Source: Clostridiales bacterium
Lineage (GTDB): Bacteria > Bacillota > Clostridia > Oscillospirales > Acutalibacteraceae
Direction of reading: 5' to 3'
DNA: 15,932 nucleotides
NCBI GenBank assembly: GCA_019416395.1
Contig: DXXH01000002.1
Span: 48,094-64,025, forward strand
The notes beneath the pieces are model-generated. The model saw nothing but the letters and a program-made list of their open reading frames with translations. It was not told the DNA's origin and ran no database searches. Of the stretch, positions 1-5,604 are shown in pieces. Numbering within the stretch: the stretch's first letter is position 1; the number at the start of each line of letters is the position of its first letter. A program made the position numbers and the translations under genes.

Positions 1-1473
1 CTGGTTCTGTTGTGTTCGCTGGCTTTTCTGGGAAATGAGCAGCCAGTCTCCCTGCAAATCGCCCCAATGCCTCAAGGCAGTTCTATTCTTTTGCTAGAGG
101 ATTGGGGTAGTTTTTGTTTACTGGCCTATTCCGGGGGTCAATCCGGCGCTGGCACAGTCATGACTTTGAACGCATCCACGGGAGAGATATTCTCACGGAA
201 AGATTTTTCCCAAGGGGAGTTGCTGTGGGCTGCCTTGCGGGGCAATAACCTGTTTGTGCTGGAGAATCAGGGCCAGACCACTTCCCTCACAAGGCTTTCG
301 CTGCCCAACTTGGAAACCGCGGATACCCGGCCTTTACCTGTAGTGTCAAACAATCTGGAATTGTATGACTGCGACAGTGAGGGCTCTTTTTATTTCACAA
401 CTTCCACCCAGCCCGGCGTCTTACAGGTGTGCGACACCAGCGGAACCGTAAAAGAAGCAGATCTGGACGGTAACACTGGTGTGACCTTTCTGGAGATCAC
501 TCCACAAGGCACACTGTTTGCTGCCTGCGACGTTATTTACTTTTGGCGTCCCGCCTCGAATTCTCAAACCCTTTTAAGCACCTACGGCGCTTATCCGCCC
601 TTTTGCCTGCTAAACGATTCCTATCTGCTGACAGATCCCTTTGGGTATGTGACTCATTACGATGAAACAGGGGCCCAACAGACAGCGGTGCGTCTTTCCG
701 CTCTGGCTTCCCCCCTGCTCTTTGCCATGGATCAGGACCAGCATCTGATCTACGCCCAGGACAACCTGGTAAAGCACGCGGACCTTTCCGGGGAAACCTT
801 AGACGAACTTACTTTGCGCGGCACTCTTTTGGCCGTATGCGGACAGGGAGCCATCACCCTGGAAGACGGCAGCTATTGGTTTACAGCTTTGCCCTTCCAC
901 AAGAAGCCTTCTGAGGCCACCATTTCACCAAGCACCTCCGTTTCGCCAGATCCGTCTATTTCGCCGAACCCGTCCATTTCACCAGACCCGTCCATTTCAC
1001 CAGACCCGTTCATTTCACCAGACCCGTTCATTTCACCAGACCCGTCCATTTCGCCAAATCCGTCCATTTCGCCAGACCCGTCCATTTCGCCAGACCCGTC
1101 GCTTTCCCCCAATCCCACTCCGGAAGGGATCACACCTGAGGGAAATTTCCTGGTGTTGGAGCCAGATGTGACCATAAATCAGCTGCTGTCCTATTTTGTA
1201 CCGGACGCGGTACAGATTTTCCGGCCCGATGGAGAAAAGGTGAGTTCCGGGCATTTGGCCACCGGAATGACGGTGGAGAGCTACACTTTGGTAGTTCTAG
1301 GCGACTGCGATGGTAGCGGCACTTTGTCCCAGCAAGATTTGCGAACAGGACAAACGTTGCTTTTGGAAGATGACAAGGTAGAGGACCCCTACCGCCGGGC
1401 GGTGGATTTCGATGGAGACGGTCTTCTCACCACAACGGATCTTGTGCGTTTAAGCCTGGAATTGGAACCGTAA
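1..1473 (+). CDS. Secreted beta-propeller-like protein with C-terminal type I dockerin (5' partial)
   Basis: The reading frame is open from base 1 and its first residues are hydrophobic (LVLLCSLAFL), like the end of a signal peptide, so the true start lies left of the window; the TTG at 10 is only an internal codon. Residues from about 20 to 300 contain repeated beta-strand/turn stretches (for example TVMTLNASTGEIF, VTHYDETGA), suggesting a beta-propeller, though I cannot name a family. A Pro-rich linker follows (943-1122). From about residue 434 (base 1300) there is a type I dockerin with two calcium loops, DCDGSGTLSQQD and DFDGDGLLTTTD, each with Asp at positions 1, 3 and 12. Dockerins bind cohesin modules on scaffoldins or the cell surface, so the protein is probably exported and docked outside the cell. 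The segment just before the dockerin (VTINQLLSYF to TGMTVESY) resembles the module that often precedes Ruminococcaceae dockerins. Dockerin call strong; propeller function unknown. Confidence 0.8.
   Translation: MVLLCSLAFLGNEQPVSLQIAPMPQGSSILLLEDWGSFCLLAYSGGQSGAGTVMTLNASTGEIFSRKDFSQGELLWAALRGNNLFVLENQGQTTSLTRLSLPNLETADTRPLPVVSNNLELYDCDSEGSFYFTTSTQPGVLQVCDTSGTVKEADLDGNTGVTFLEITPQGTLFAACDVIYFWRPASNSQTLLSTYGAYPPFCLLNDSYLLTDPFGYVTHYDETGAQQTAVRLSALASPLLFAMDQDQHLIYAQDNLVKHADLSGETLDELTLRGTLLAVCGQGAITLEDGSYWFTALPFHKKPSEATISPSTSVSPDPSISPNPSISPDPSISPDPFISPDPFISPDPSISPNPSISPDPSISPDPSLSPNPTPEGITPEGNFLVLEPDVTINQLLSYFVPDAVQIFRPDGEKVSSGHLATGMTVESYTLVVLGDCDGSGTLSQQDLRTGQTLLLEDDKVEDPYRRAVDFDGDGLLTTTDLVRLSLELEP
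943..1122 (+). repeat. Ten tandem 18-bp repeats coding a Ser/Pro-rich linker
   Basis: Ten in-frame 18-bp units encode S-P-[DN]-P-[SFT]-[ILP]. Most read SPDPSI or SPNPSI, two adjacent units read SPDPFI, and the last degenerates to SPNPTP. The array links the propeller-like body to the dockerin module, as extended Pro/Ser/Thr linkers do in cellulosomal proteins. Near-identical DNA units, including the paired F variants, point to expansion by slippage or unequal exchange, so copy number may vary between strains. Confidence 0.9.
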
Positions 1474-1490
1474 AAATCTTCCAAAGCTTC

Positions 1491-1519
1491 TTGAAAGGCC
1501 TGGGCTTCTATGCTAAGAT
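1491..1519 (+). promoter_or_regulatory. Sigma-A promoter for the alpha-galactosidase gene
   Basis: TTGAAA (1491-1496), a 17-bp spacer and TAAGAT (1514-1519). A TG at 1511-1512 sits one base before the -10, giving an extended -10. It lies between the dockerin gene's stop and the alpha-galactosidase start and predicts transcription from about 1526. No clear terminator separates it from the upstream gene, so read-through is possible. Confidence 0.5.
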
Positions 1520-1553
1520 AAGCTGAAAATTTCTTTTGGAAAGGGGTTTTAAC

Positions 1554-3737
1554 ATGCCCATCTCTTTTGACCAAGAACATCGTGTTTTCAAACTGGATAC
1601 CGGCCTGTTTACTTACGCTTTTATGGTATACCGGGAAAATTACCTGGTTCACCTGTATTGTGGGGCAAAAATCCCAGATACCGATCTTTCTTATTTGATG
1701 TACCGGGGCCATTTTTCCTCTCTGAGCCCCTATAATCCCAAAGTGGACGATCCCTATTTTTCCCCAGATGTGGTTCCCATGGAATACCCCACCAATGGGG
1801 CCGGAGACTTCCGCATCTCCGCCCTGTCCGTACGCAACGCCAATGGGGATGCTGTTACGGACGTGCGCTACGTTTCCCACAAGATCTATGAAGGGAAACC
1901 GGCCCTGGCAGGGCTGCCCGCCACATTTGACCGGAACGGCAAGGCCCAGACCCTAGAAGTGGAAACCCTGGACGCTGTCACCGGAGTCAAGGCCACCCTG
2001 CTTTACACCGTCTTTGAGGACTATCCCGTGTTGGCGAAAAGCGTCCGGCTGGAAAACACCGGCAGTGAGCCGGTGGTGTTGGAACGGGCCTACAGCGCCT
2101 GCCTGGACTTGCCCACCATGGATTTGGACATGGTGCATGTTTACGGCAAGTGGAACAAAGAAAACACCACCGTACGCCACCCCTTGCAGCATGGAATCCA
2201 GTCCATTCAGTCCAAACGCGGCATGACCGGCCCCAACCACAACCCCTTCCTGGCTTTGGCAAAATCCACCGCCACCGAGGAAACCGGGGAAACATGGGGC
2301 ATGAACCTGATTTATAGCGGCAACTTCGCTTTTGATGTGGAAGTGGATACCCAGGGCTGTCCCCGGGTGCTGATGGGCATCAACCCCACAGATTTCCGCT
2401 GGCGCCTGGAGCCGGGTGAAAGCTTCCAGACCCCGGAAGCAGTGCTGGTGTACTCCAACACCGGTTTGGGCGGCATGAGCCGGACATTCCACCATTTTTA
2501 CATGGATCATTTGTGCCGCAGCCAATGGACCAAGAAGAAGCGTCCCCTGCTGATCAACAGCTGGGAAGCCGCATTCTTCGACTTTGACGACGACAAGCTG
2601 GTGGAATTCGCCAAGGAAGCCAAAGACCTGGGCATTGAAATGCTGGTTATGGACGACGGCTGGTTTGGCGCCCGCAATGACGATCACCGTGCCCTGGGGG
2701 ATTGGTACGTCAACGAGAACAAGCTGAAAGGCGGGCTTTCCCATCTGATTCAGCGGGTAAACGATTTGGGCGTAAAATTCGGCATTTGGTACGAACCGGA
2801 AATGATCAATCCCGACAGCGACCTGTACCGGGCCCACCCCGACTGGGCCATTCGTGCAAAGGGCCGGGAGCATTCCATTTCCCGGTACCAGTGCGTGTTG
2901 GACATGACCCGGCAAGACGTGCGGGACAATATTTTCCAGCAGATGTACGATGTGATTTCCAAAAACAACATTGAGTACATCAAATGGGACTGCAACCGGC
3001 ACATCACCGAAGCAGCCAGCGCCATTTTGCCGCCGGAACGGCAAGGGGAGTTTTTCCACCGGTACGTGCTGGGCGTATACGACCTGATGGACCGGATCAC
3101 CACTGCATTCCCCAACATTTTGCTGGAGAACTGCTCCTCGGGTGGCGGCCGGTTTGATCCCGGAATGCTGTATTACGCGCCTCAGATCTGGGCCAGCGAT
3201 AACACCGACCCCATTGAGCGCCTGAGCATTCAGTTTGGCGCTTCCCTGTGCTATCCCATTGCGTCTTTGGGCGCCCACGTATCCGCCAATTCCCGGGCTG
3301 GGCTGGACACGCGGGCCGCGGTGGCTATGTGCGGCACCTTTGGCTATGAGCTGGATCCCAGAAAGCTCACGGAAGAGGAACGGGACATGGTCCGGAAACA
3401 GGTGGCGGACTATCACAAATACTATGATTTGATCCGCTACGGCGATTTTTACCGGATCACCTCTCCCACAGAGGATCCCTTCCTGTGTGATTGGGAATTT
3501 GTAAGCCCGGATAAAAAGGAAGTCTTGTTCACCCGGGTGGTGATGCGGAAACCGGACAACCTGTATCAACCCTTGTGCCTGCCTGGTTTGGATCCGGATA
3601 CGTTTTATACCGACGAGGACACCGGAAAGGTGTATTCCGGCGCACTGCTGATGCATGGCGGGCTGGACCTTTCTTGGTATAACCATGAGGGCAGCCCGGA
3701 CGGCAGCTGCTTTGTCAAACATTTTACAGCAAAATAA
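1554..3737 (+). CDS. Alpha-galactosidase, glycoside hydrolase family 36
   Basis: A 727-aa enzyme that hydrolyses terminal alpha-1,6-galactose from melibiose, raffinose, stachyose and similar oligosaccharides. It has no signal peptide, so it acts in the cytoplasm on imported sugars. Length and layout match bacterial GH36 enzymes (AgaA/RafA type): N-terminal beta-supersandwich, central (beta/alpha)8 barrel, C-terminal beta domain. Visible motifs are MDDGWFG (Asp367/Asp368, substrate binding), GIWYEPEMINPDSDL, KWDCNR with the nucleophile Asp479, CSSGGGRFDPG, and SDNTD with the acid/base Asp549; these numbers fit the published Geobacillus catalytic pair (478/548) to within one residue. Start: ATG 1554 has GGAAAGGGG just upstream; an in-frame TTG at 1536 overlaps that ribosome site and is rejected. 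It has its own promoter. No transporter or other sugar gene is in view, and no obvious terminator follows before the tRNA gene. Confidence 0.95.
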   Translation: MPISFDQEHRVFKLDTGLFTYAFMVYRENYLVHLYCGAKIPDTDLSYLMYRGHFSSLSPYNPKVDDPYFSPDVVPMEYPTNGAGDFRISALSVRNANGDAVTDVRYVSHKIYEGKPALAGLPATFDRNGKAQTLEVETLDAVTGVKATLLYTVFEDYPVLAKSVRLENTGSEPVVLERAYSACLDLPTMDLDMVHVYGKWNKENTTVRHPLQHGIQSIQSKRGMTGPNHNPFLALAKSTATEETGETWGMNLIYSGNFAFDVEVDTQGCPRVLMGINPTDFRWRLEPGESFQTPEAVLVYSNTGLGGMSRTFHHFYMDHLCRSQWTKKKRPLLINSWEAAFFDFDDDKLVEFAKEAKDLGIEMLVMDDGWFGARNDDHRALGDWYVNENKLKGGLSHLIQRVNDLGVKFGIWYEPEMINPDSDLYRAHPDWAIRAKGREHSISRYQCVLDMTRQDVRDNIFQQMYDVISKNNIEYIKWDCNRHITEAASAILPPERQGEFFHRYVLGVYDLMDRITTAFPNILLENCSSGGGRFDPGMLYYAPQIWASDNTDPIERLSIQFGASLCYPIASLGAHVSANSRAGLDTRAAVAMCGTFGYELDPRKLTEEERDMVRKQVADYHKYYDLIRYGDFYRITSPTEDPFLCDWEFVSPDKKEVLFTRVVMRKPDNLYQPLCLPGLDPDTFYTDEDTGKVYSGALLMHGGLDLSWYNHEGSPDGSCFVKHFTAK

Positions 3738-3758
3738 TCGCTGGATTTCATTTTCCAG

Positions 3759-3787
3759 TTGACAGCCGGGAAATTTCTTGCTATAAT
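3759..3787 (+). promoter_or_regulatory. Perfect consensus promoter for tRNA-Lys
   Basis: TTGACA (3759-3764), exactly 17 bp, TATAAT (3782-3787), 31 bp before the mature tRNA 5' end. A fully consensus sigma-A promoter fits a constitutively and strongly expressed stable RNA. The predicted start is near 3794, at the foot of a hairpin. Confidence 0.9.
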
Positions 3788-3791
3788 AAAT

Positions 3792-3814
3792 AAGCTGTCC
3801 GGAATGGACAGCTT
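3792..3814 (+). promoter_or_regulatory. Hairpin leader of the tRNA-Lys precursor
   Basis: AAGCTGTCC, loop GGAAT, then GGACAGCTT: a perfect 9-bp stem at the predicted transcription start, ending four bases before the mature tRNA. It is not followed by a T tract, so it is not a terminator. It would form the entire 5' leader that RNase P removes. A role in protecting the precursor or insulating its folding is inference. Confidence 0.5.
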
Positions 3815-3818
3815 TCAT

Positions 3819-3894
3819 GACTCATTAGCTCAGTCGGTAGAGCACTTGACTTTTAATCAAGGTGTCCGGGGTTCGAATCCCCGATGGGTCACCA
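3819..3894 (+). tRNA. tRNA-Lys (anticodon UUU), CCA encoded
   Basis: A 76-nt cloverleaf. Acceptor GACTCAT (3819-3825) pairs with ATGGGTC (3884-3890), with one G-U pair. The D arm is GCTC/GAGC. The anticodon stem CTTGA/TCAAG has loop CTTTTAA with anticodon TTT at 3852-3854. The T arm is CCGGG-GTTCGAAT-CCCCG type. The discriminator is A, followed by an encoded CCA (3892-3894). The 3' end faces the phage genes, so it is the likely integration target. Confidence 0.97.
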
Positions 3895-3978
3895 ATGGAG
3901 AACCAGGCGAACACTATAAGACTTTATCGTTATGGTCTATGGTTTGTACTGGTGTGCCCTCTTCCCGAGGGTAAATAA

Positions 3979-4014
3979 AAAAAGCCCTGTGGGTTTGTTT
4001 CCACAGGGCTTTTT
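3979..4014. terminator. Rho-independent terminator after tRNA-Lys
   Basis: AAAAAGCCCTGTGG (3979-3992) pairs perfectly with CCACAGGGCTTTTT (4001-4014) around the loop GTTTGTTT. The A and T tracts flanking the stem let it work on either strand. It closes the tRNA transcript. The stretch 3895-3978 before it shows no gene, only a small CCCTC/GAGGG hairpin at 3957-3971. Confidence 0.9.
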
Positions 4015-4060
4015 CTTTGCCTTGAAATTACGTATTCCGTTATTATCTTCCAATTTCCTG

Positions 4061-4089
4061 ATAATTCTACCGAAAATAGATAGAATTAT
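4061..4089. promoter_or_regulatory. Inverted repeat, candidate operator of the Xre-type gene at 4108
   Basis: ATAATTCTA (4061-4069) and its exact complement TAGAATTAT (4081-4089) are separated by 11 bases and end 18 bp before the regulator's ATG. Centre-to-centre distance is 20 bp, about two helical turns, as expected for a dimeric helix-turn-helix protein. A possible -10, GATAAT (4060-4065), lies in the left arm, but no good -35 is visible. Autoregulation is inferred. Confidence 0.4.
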
Positions 4090-4107
4090 ACTCAAAGGGG
4101 AATTGCT

Positions 4108-4359
4108 ATGATTCGGATTTTACTGTCCACTCGACTTGGCGAACGAAGGTGGACCCAAGCTGATCTGGCTCGTGCCACAGGCATACGGGCCGCTACGATC
4201 AATGAACTCTACCACGAAATGGCGGACAGAGTGAAGTTGGAACATCTGGACCTTATTTGTAAGGCTCTGGATTGCCGGCTGGATGAACTGATCGTGCGGG
4301 TACCCGATGATGGTACTGAGATCAAATCTCGCAGGGGCACTTCCTTGCGGAAAGAATAG
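4108..4359 (+). CDS. Small Xre/Cro-type helix-turn-helix regulator
   Basis: An 83-aa DNA-binding protein. A Cro/C1-type helix-turn-helix covers about residues 15-60: WTQADLARATGIRAATINEL is the helix-turn-recognition-helix, and LDLICKALDCRLDELI is the typical last helix ending in the DELI signature. The C-terminal tail is short and basic (SRRGTSLRKE) and no effector domain is present. The ATG is preceded by AAAGGGG at 4094-4100. It is the first gene after the tRNA, has an inverted repeat upstream and shares a terminator with the next, convergent regulator gene. Similar small regulators occur on chromosomes, conjugative elements and phages alike, so whether it is host or element DNA is unclear. 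Confidence 0.8.
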   Translation: MIRILLSTRLGERRWTQADLARATGIRAATINELYHEMADRVKLEHLDLICKALDCRLDELIVRVPDDGTEIKSRRGTSLRKE

Positions 4360-4370
4360 TTTCCCAAACA

Positions 4371-4403
4371 AAAAGACCCGGACTCTTTATGTCCGGGTCT
4401 TTT
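4371..4403. terminator. Bidirectional terminator between two convergent regulator genes
   Basis: AAAAGACCCGGAC (4371-4383), loop TCTTTAT, and GTCCGGGTCTTTT (4391-4403) form a perfect 13-bp stem with A/T tracts on both sides. It stops the 4108 gene on one strand and the 4624 gene on the other. Confidence 0.9.
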
Positions 4404-4408
4404 GCAAT

Positions 4409-4624
4409 CTATAAACCAACTTCTTTTCCATCGGGAAAAATAAAGCCTACCTTCGCAGTGCTGCCTAACGCCGCTCCAATCTTTTCCCATTCTTCCAGAG
4501 AGAACTTTCCTGTATTAAGCCTTTTATTCAAAAGTTGCGGAGACCATCCCAATCTTCGAGCAAGCTCCGCATTGGTAATTCCACAATAAGCAATAGCCAT
4601 CTCTACAACCTGCCTAGCGGTCAT
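4409..4624 (-). CDS. Small Xre-type repressor-like protein
   Basis: A 71-aa protein with a Cro/C1-type helix-turn-helix. ITNAELARRLGWSPQLLNKR (about residues 16-35) has the helix, Gly turn and recognition helix, followed by FSLEEWEKIGAALG. The short C-terminus (KVGFIFPDGKEVGL) may form a beta hairpin for dimer contact. It starts at ATG 4624 with AAGGGGTG six bases upstream and is transcribed from a perfect consensus promoter (4644-4672), divergently from the small-gene operon. Its size and divergent position fit a Cro/CI-like repressor that controls its own promoter and the facing one. Small minimal repressors of this kind are common on Firmicutes mobile elements. Specific target genes are inferred. 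Confidence 0.8.
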   Translation of the reverse strand: MTARQVVEMAIAYCGITNAELARRLGWSPQLLNKRLNTGKFSLEEWEKIGAALGSTAKVGFIFPDGKEVGL

Positions 4625-4643
4625 TATATCACCCCTTGAGCAT

Positions 4644-4672
4644 ATTATATTCCAAAAAGTTTATATTGTCAA
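4644..4672 (-). promoter_or_regulatory. Perfect consensus promoter for the 4624 repressor gene
   Basis: On the minus strand TTGACA lies at 4672-4667, with a 17-bp spacer and TATAAT at 4649-4644, 20 bp before the start codon. The spacer contains one copy of the decamer AAAAAGTTTA (plus strand 4654-4663), so a protein bound there would directly block RNA polymerase. Confidence 0.85.
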
Positions 4673-4705
4673 ATAAAAACTTAAAAAAATAATCTAAAAA
4701 GTTTA
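4654..4705. promoter_or_regulatory. Paired AAAAAGTTTA sites, candidate repressor operators
   Basis: The decamer AAAAAGTTTA occurs at 4654-4663 and 4696-4705, exactly 42 bp apart (about four helical turns, same DNA face). One copy lies inside the repressor promoter spacer and the other between the two divergent -35 boxes. A related A-rich stretch containing AAAAACTTAA lies between them. The region is AT-rich, so chance is possible, but position and phasing favour binding sites. Confidence 0.4.
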
Positions 4706-4715
4706 AAATAAAAGG

Positions 4716-4744
4716 TTGACATTATATACCATATGGTTTATAAT
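4716..4744 (+). promoter_or_regulatory. Perfect consensus promoter of the small-gene operon, with palindrome in the spacer
   Basis: TTGACA (4716-4721), 17 bp, TATAAT (4739-4744). The spacer holds the 10-bp palindrome ACCATATGGT (4728-4737), a plausible operator half-buried under polymerase. A consensus promoter this strong next to a repressor gene suggests it is normally held off. Its leader contains a small AGAGG-AAAA-CCTCT hairpin at 4758-4771. Confidence 0.8.
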
Positions 4745-4790
4745 ATACTTGTAAGGCAGAGGAAAACCTCTTATGAAGGGAAGTGAGGAA

Positions 4791-4916
4791 ATGGACGAAA
4801 TGACCACGGCCGAGCTCAATCAGTACCTTGAGAACATCGCAAAGCTGATTGAAGCAACCGCCAAAGACCCGGAAGCCGCCGCTAAGATCGTGCGGGACAG
4901 CAAGGTCAAGGCATAA
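4791..4916 (+). CDS. 41-aa helical protein of unknown function
   Basis: A small acidic/helical protein beginning MDEMTTAELNQYLENIAKL, then an Ala-rich helix and a basic end (RDSKVKA). I do not recognise a characterised family; from memory, similar short proteins occur on Clostridia mobile elements (unverified). Start ATG 4791 has AAGGGA nine bases upstream and GAGG immediately before it; an in-frame ATG at 4773 is possible, but its AGAGG would be tied up in the leader hairpin. It is the first gene behind the divergent consensus promoter, so it may be abundant when the repressor is absent. Confidence 0.6.
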   Translation: MDEMTTAELNQYLENIAKLIEATAKDPEAAAKIVRDSKVKA

Positions 4917-4920
4917 AAAA

Positions 4921-4954
4921 TGTGAGCGGCCCCCTACCACAGAAACCGCTCACA
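4921..4954 (+). promoter_or_regulatory. Stem-loop just after the 41-aa gene
   Basis: TGTGAGCGG (4921-4929) pairs perfectly with CCGCTCACA (4946-4954) around a 16-base loop, starting four bases after the stop codon. There is no T tract, so it is more likely an mRNA-stabilising element or part of an attenuator with the next stem-loop than a stand-alone terminator. Confidence 0.4.
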
Positions 4955-4963
4955 ACAAGCACC

Positions 4964-5003
4964 AAAAAGGTGAGCCGGGAGCCTTACCCCGGCCACTTTT
5001 ATT
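4964..5003 (+). terminator. Imperfect terminator or attenuator between the first and second small genes
   Basis: AAAAGGTG-A-GCCGGG pairs with CCCGGC-CACTTTT with single-base bulges, followed by TTTTATTATAT. It would reduce read-through from the promoter at 4716 into the 5045 gene. No convincing separate promoter for 5045 is visible, so partial termination is the simplest reading. Confidence 0.4.
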
Positions 5004-5044
5004 ATATCCAAGTAAGGCAGATAAATCAAGGAGGTCAAGCTAAA

Positions 5045-5329
5045 ATGATGATTGCTGAATTTATCCAGCGCACAGGATTCGAGCCCACCGCTGAGGAATA
5101 TATAAAAATCGAAGAGGACTATTGCAAATTCGAAGGGGACAAAGAGGCTTTTTTTACAGACTTTTGCGAACATGGAATTCGAGAAATGGCGAAAGCGAGA
5201 GGCGACTTGATCGCTCGGTTAAAAAGCCAAATTCTGGAGCTGGAAAGAGAATTCCACCAGCATTGCCAGCGTCAAGAGCAAAAAATTGCGGAACTCCAAG
5301 AAGCACTGGATCAAGCACAGAAGGGATAA
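5045..5329 (+). CDS. 94-aa protein with C-terminal coiled coil, unknown function
   Basis: The N-terminal half (MMIAEFIQRTGFEPTAEEY to FFTDFCEHGI) is a helical domain with the T-G-F-x-P-T-x-E-E-Y pattern I associate with small uncharacterised proteins on Firmicutes phages and conjugative elements (from memory). Residues from about 55 onward are a strongly charged coiled coil (LKSQILELEREFHQ, QKIAELQEALDQAQ), so it probably oligomerises or binds a helical partner. Start ATG 5045 follows a full AAGGAGG at 5028-5034. The frame is open back to 4922, but that upstream part runs through two stem-loops and is not coding. The next gene begins six bases after its stop. Confidence 0.65.
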   Translation: MMIAEFIQRTGFEPTAEEYIKIEEDYCKFEGDKEAFFTDFCEHGIREMAKARGDLIARLKSQILELEREFHQHCQRQEQKIAELQEALDQAQKG

Positions 5330-5335
5330 ATAACA

Positions 5336-5515
5336 ATGAGCAAAGACTGGACTCCCGCAGAACTCACAGCCGCGAGCTCTGCAATGAAGAAAATGGGATA
5401 TCTTAGTTATGAAGAGTTTTGCTCCTTCTTGGACAAAACGTATAGCAGCTCCATAGAGGAACGTGACTCGTTGCTCTTCTCTTTACCCAGCTACATTTCT
5501 ACTGGCGCTGAATAA
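5336..5515 (+). CDS. 59-aa small helical protein, unknown function
   Basis: Begins MSKDWTPAELTAASSAMKKM and continues GYLSYEEFCSFLDKTYSSS, a compact helical protein with no membrane segment or enzyme motif. Start ATG 5336 lies six bases after the stop of the 94-aa gene, and its ribosome site (GAAGGGA, about 5320-5326) is inside the end of that gene, so the two are probably translationally coupled. From memory, similar short proteins accompany 94-aa-like partners on Clostridia mobile elements; unverified. The 5516-5604 stretch after it shows no gene and no clear terminator. Confidence 0.6.
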   Translation: MSKDWTPAELTAASSAMKKMGYLSYEEFCSFLDKTYSSSIEERDSLLFSLPSYISTGAE

Positions 5516-5604
5516 AAGCCACGAGAAACACGAAGAAAGCGGTCTGACATAAGTTGCAACACGGGTAAAATATGTTGGCAGAGCAGAACTAAGGGGAAGG
5601 GATT

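Larger units (their letters stand above)
4751..5021 (+). repeat. Decamer GTAAGGCAGA repeated in two leader regions
   Basis: GTAAGGCAGA occurs at 4751-4760 and 5012-5021. The first copy lies at the predicted transcription start of the 4791 gene, the second in the leader of the 5045 gene, and both follow AT-rich TATAT-type DNA. It may mark a duplicated leader or a shared mRNA element. Confidence 0.35.

Noticed and set aside
873..1175. Minus-strand frame encoding a GSGEMD repeat protein
   Set aside because: It is the complement of the 18-bp linker repeat in the dockerin gene; the repeat pattern is inherited from the sense strand.
3741..3758. Possible terminator after the alpha-galactosidase (CTGGA/TCCAG)
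   Set aside because: Only five base pairs with no following T tract; too weak to support a terminator.
1953..3818. 621-codon open frame on the minus strand
   Set aside because: It is the antisense shadow of the GH36 alpha-galactosidase, whose catalytic motifs are unmistakable; the antisense product has no recognisable domain or ribosome site.
3759..3974. 71-codon plus-strand frame
   Set aside because: It reads straight through the tRNA-Lys gene and its promoter; the peptide AQSVEHLTFNQ is a usual false translation of tRNA.
4922..5044. N-terminal extension of the 94-aa gene to a GTG at 4922
   Set aside because: It passes through two stem-loops and the AAGGAGG ribosome site that clearly serves ATG 5045.
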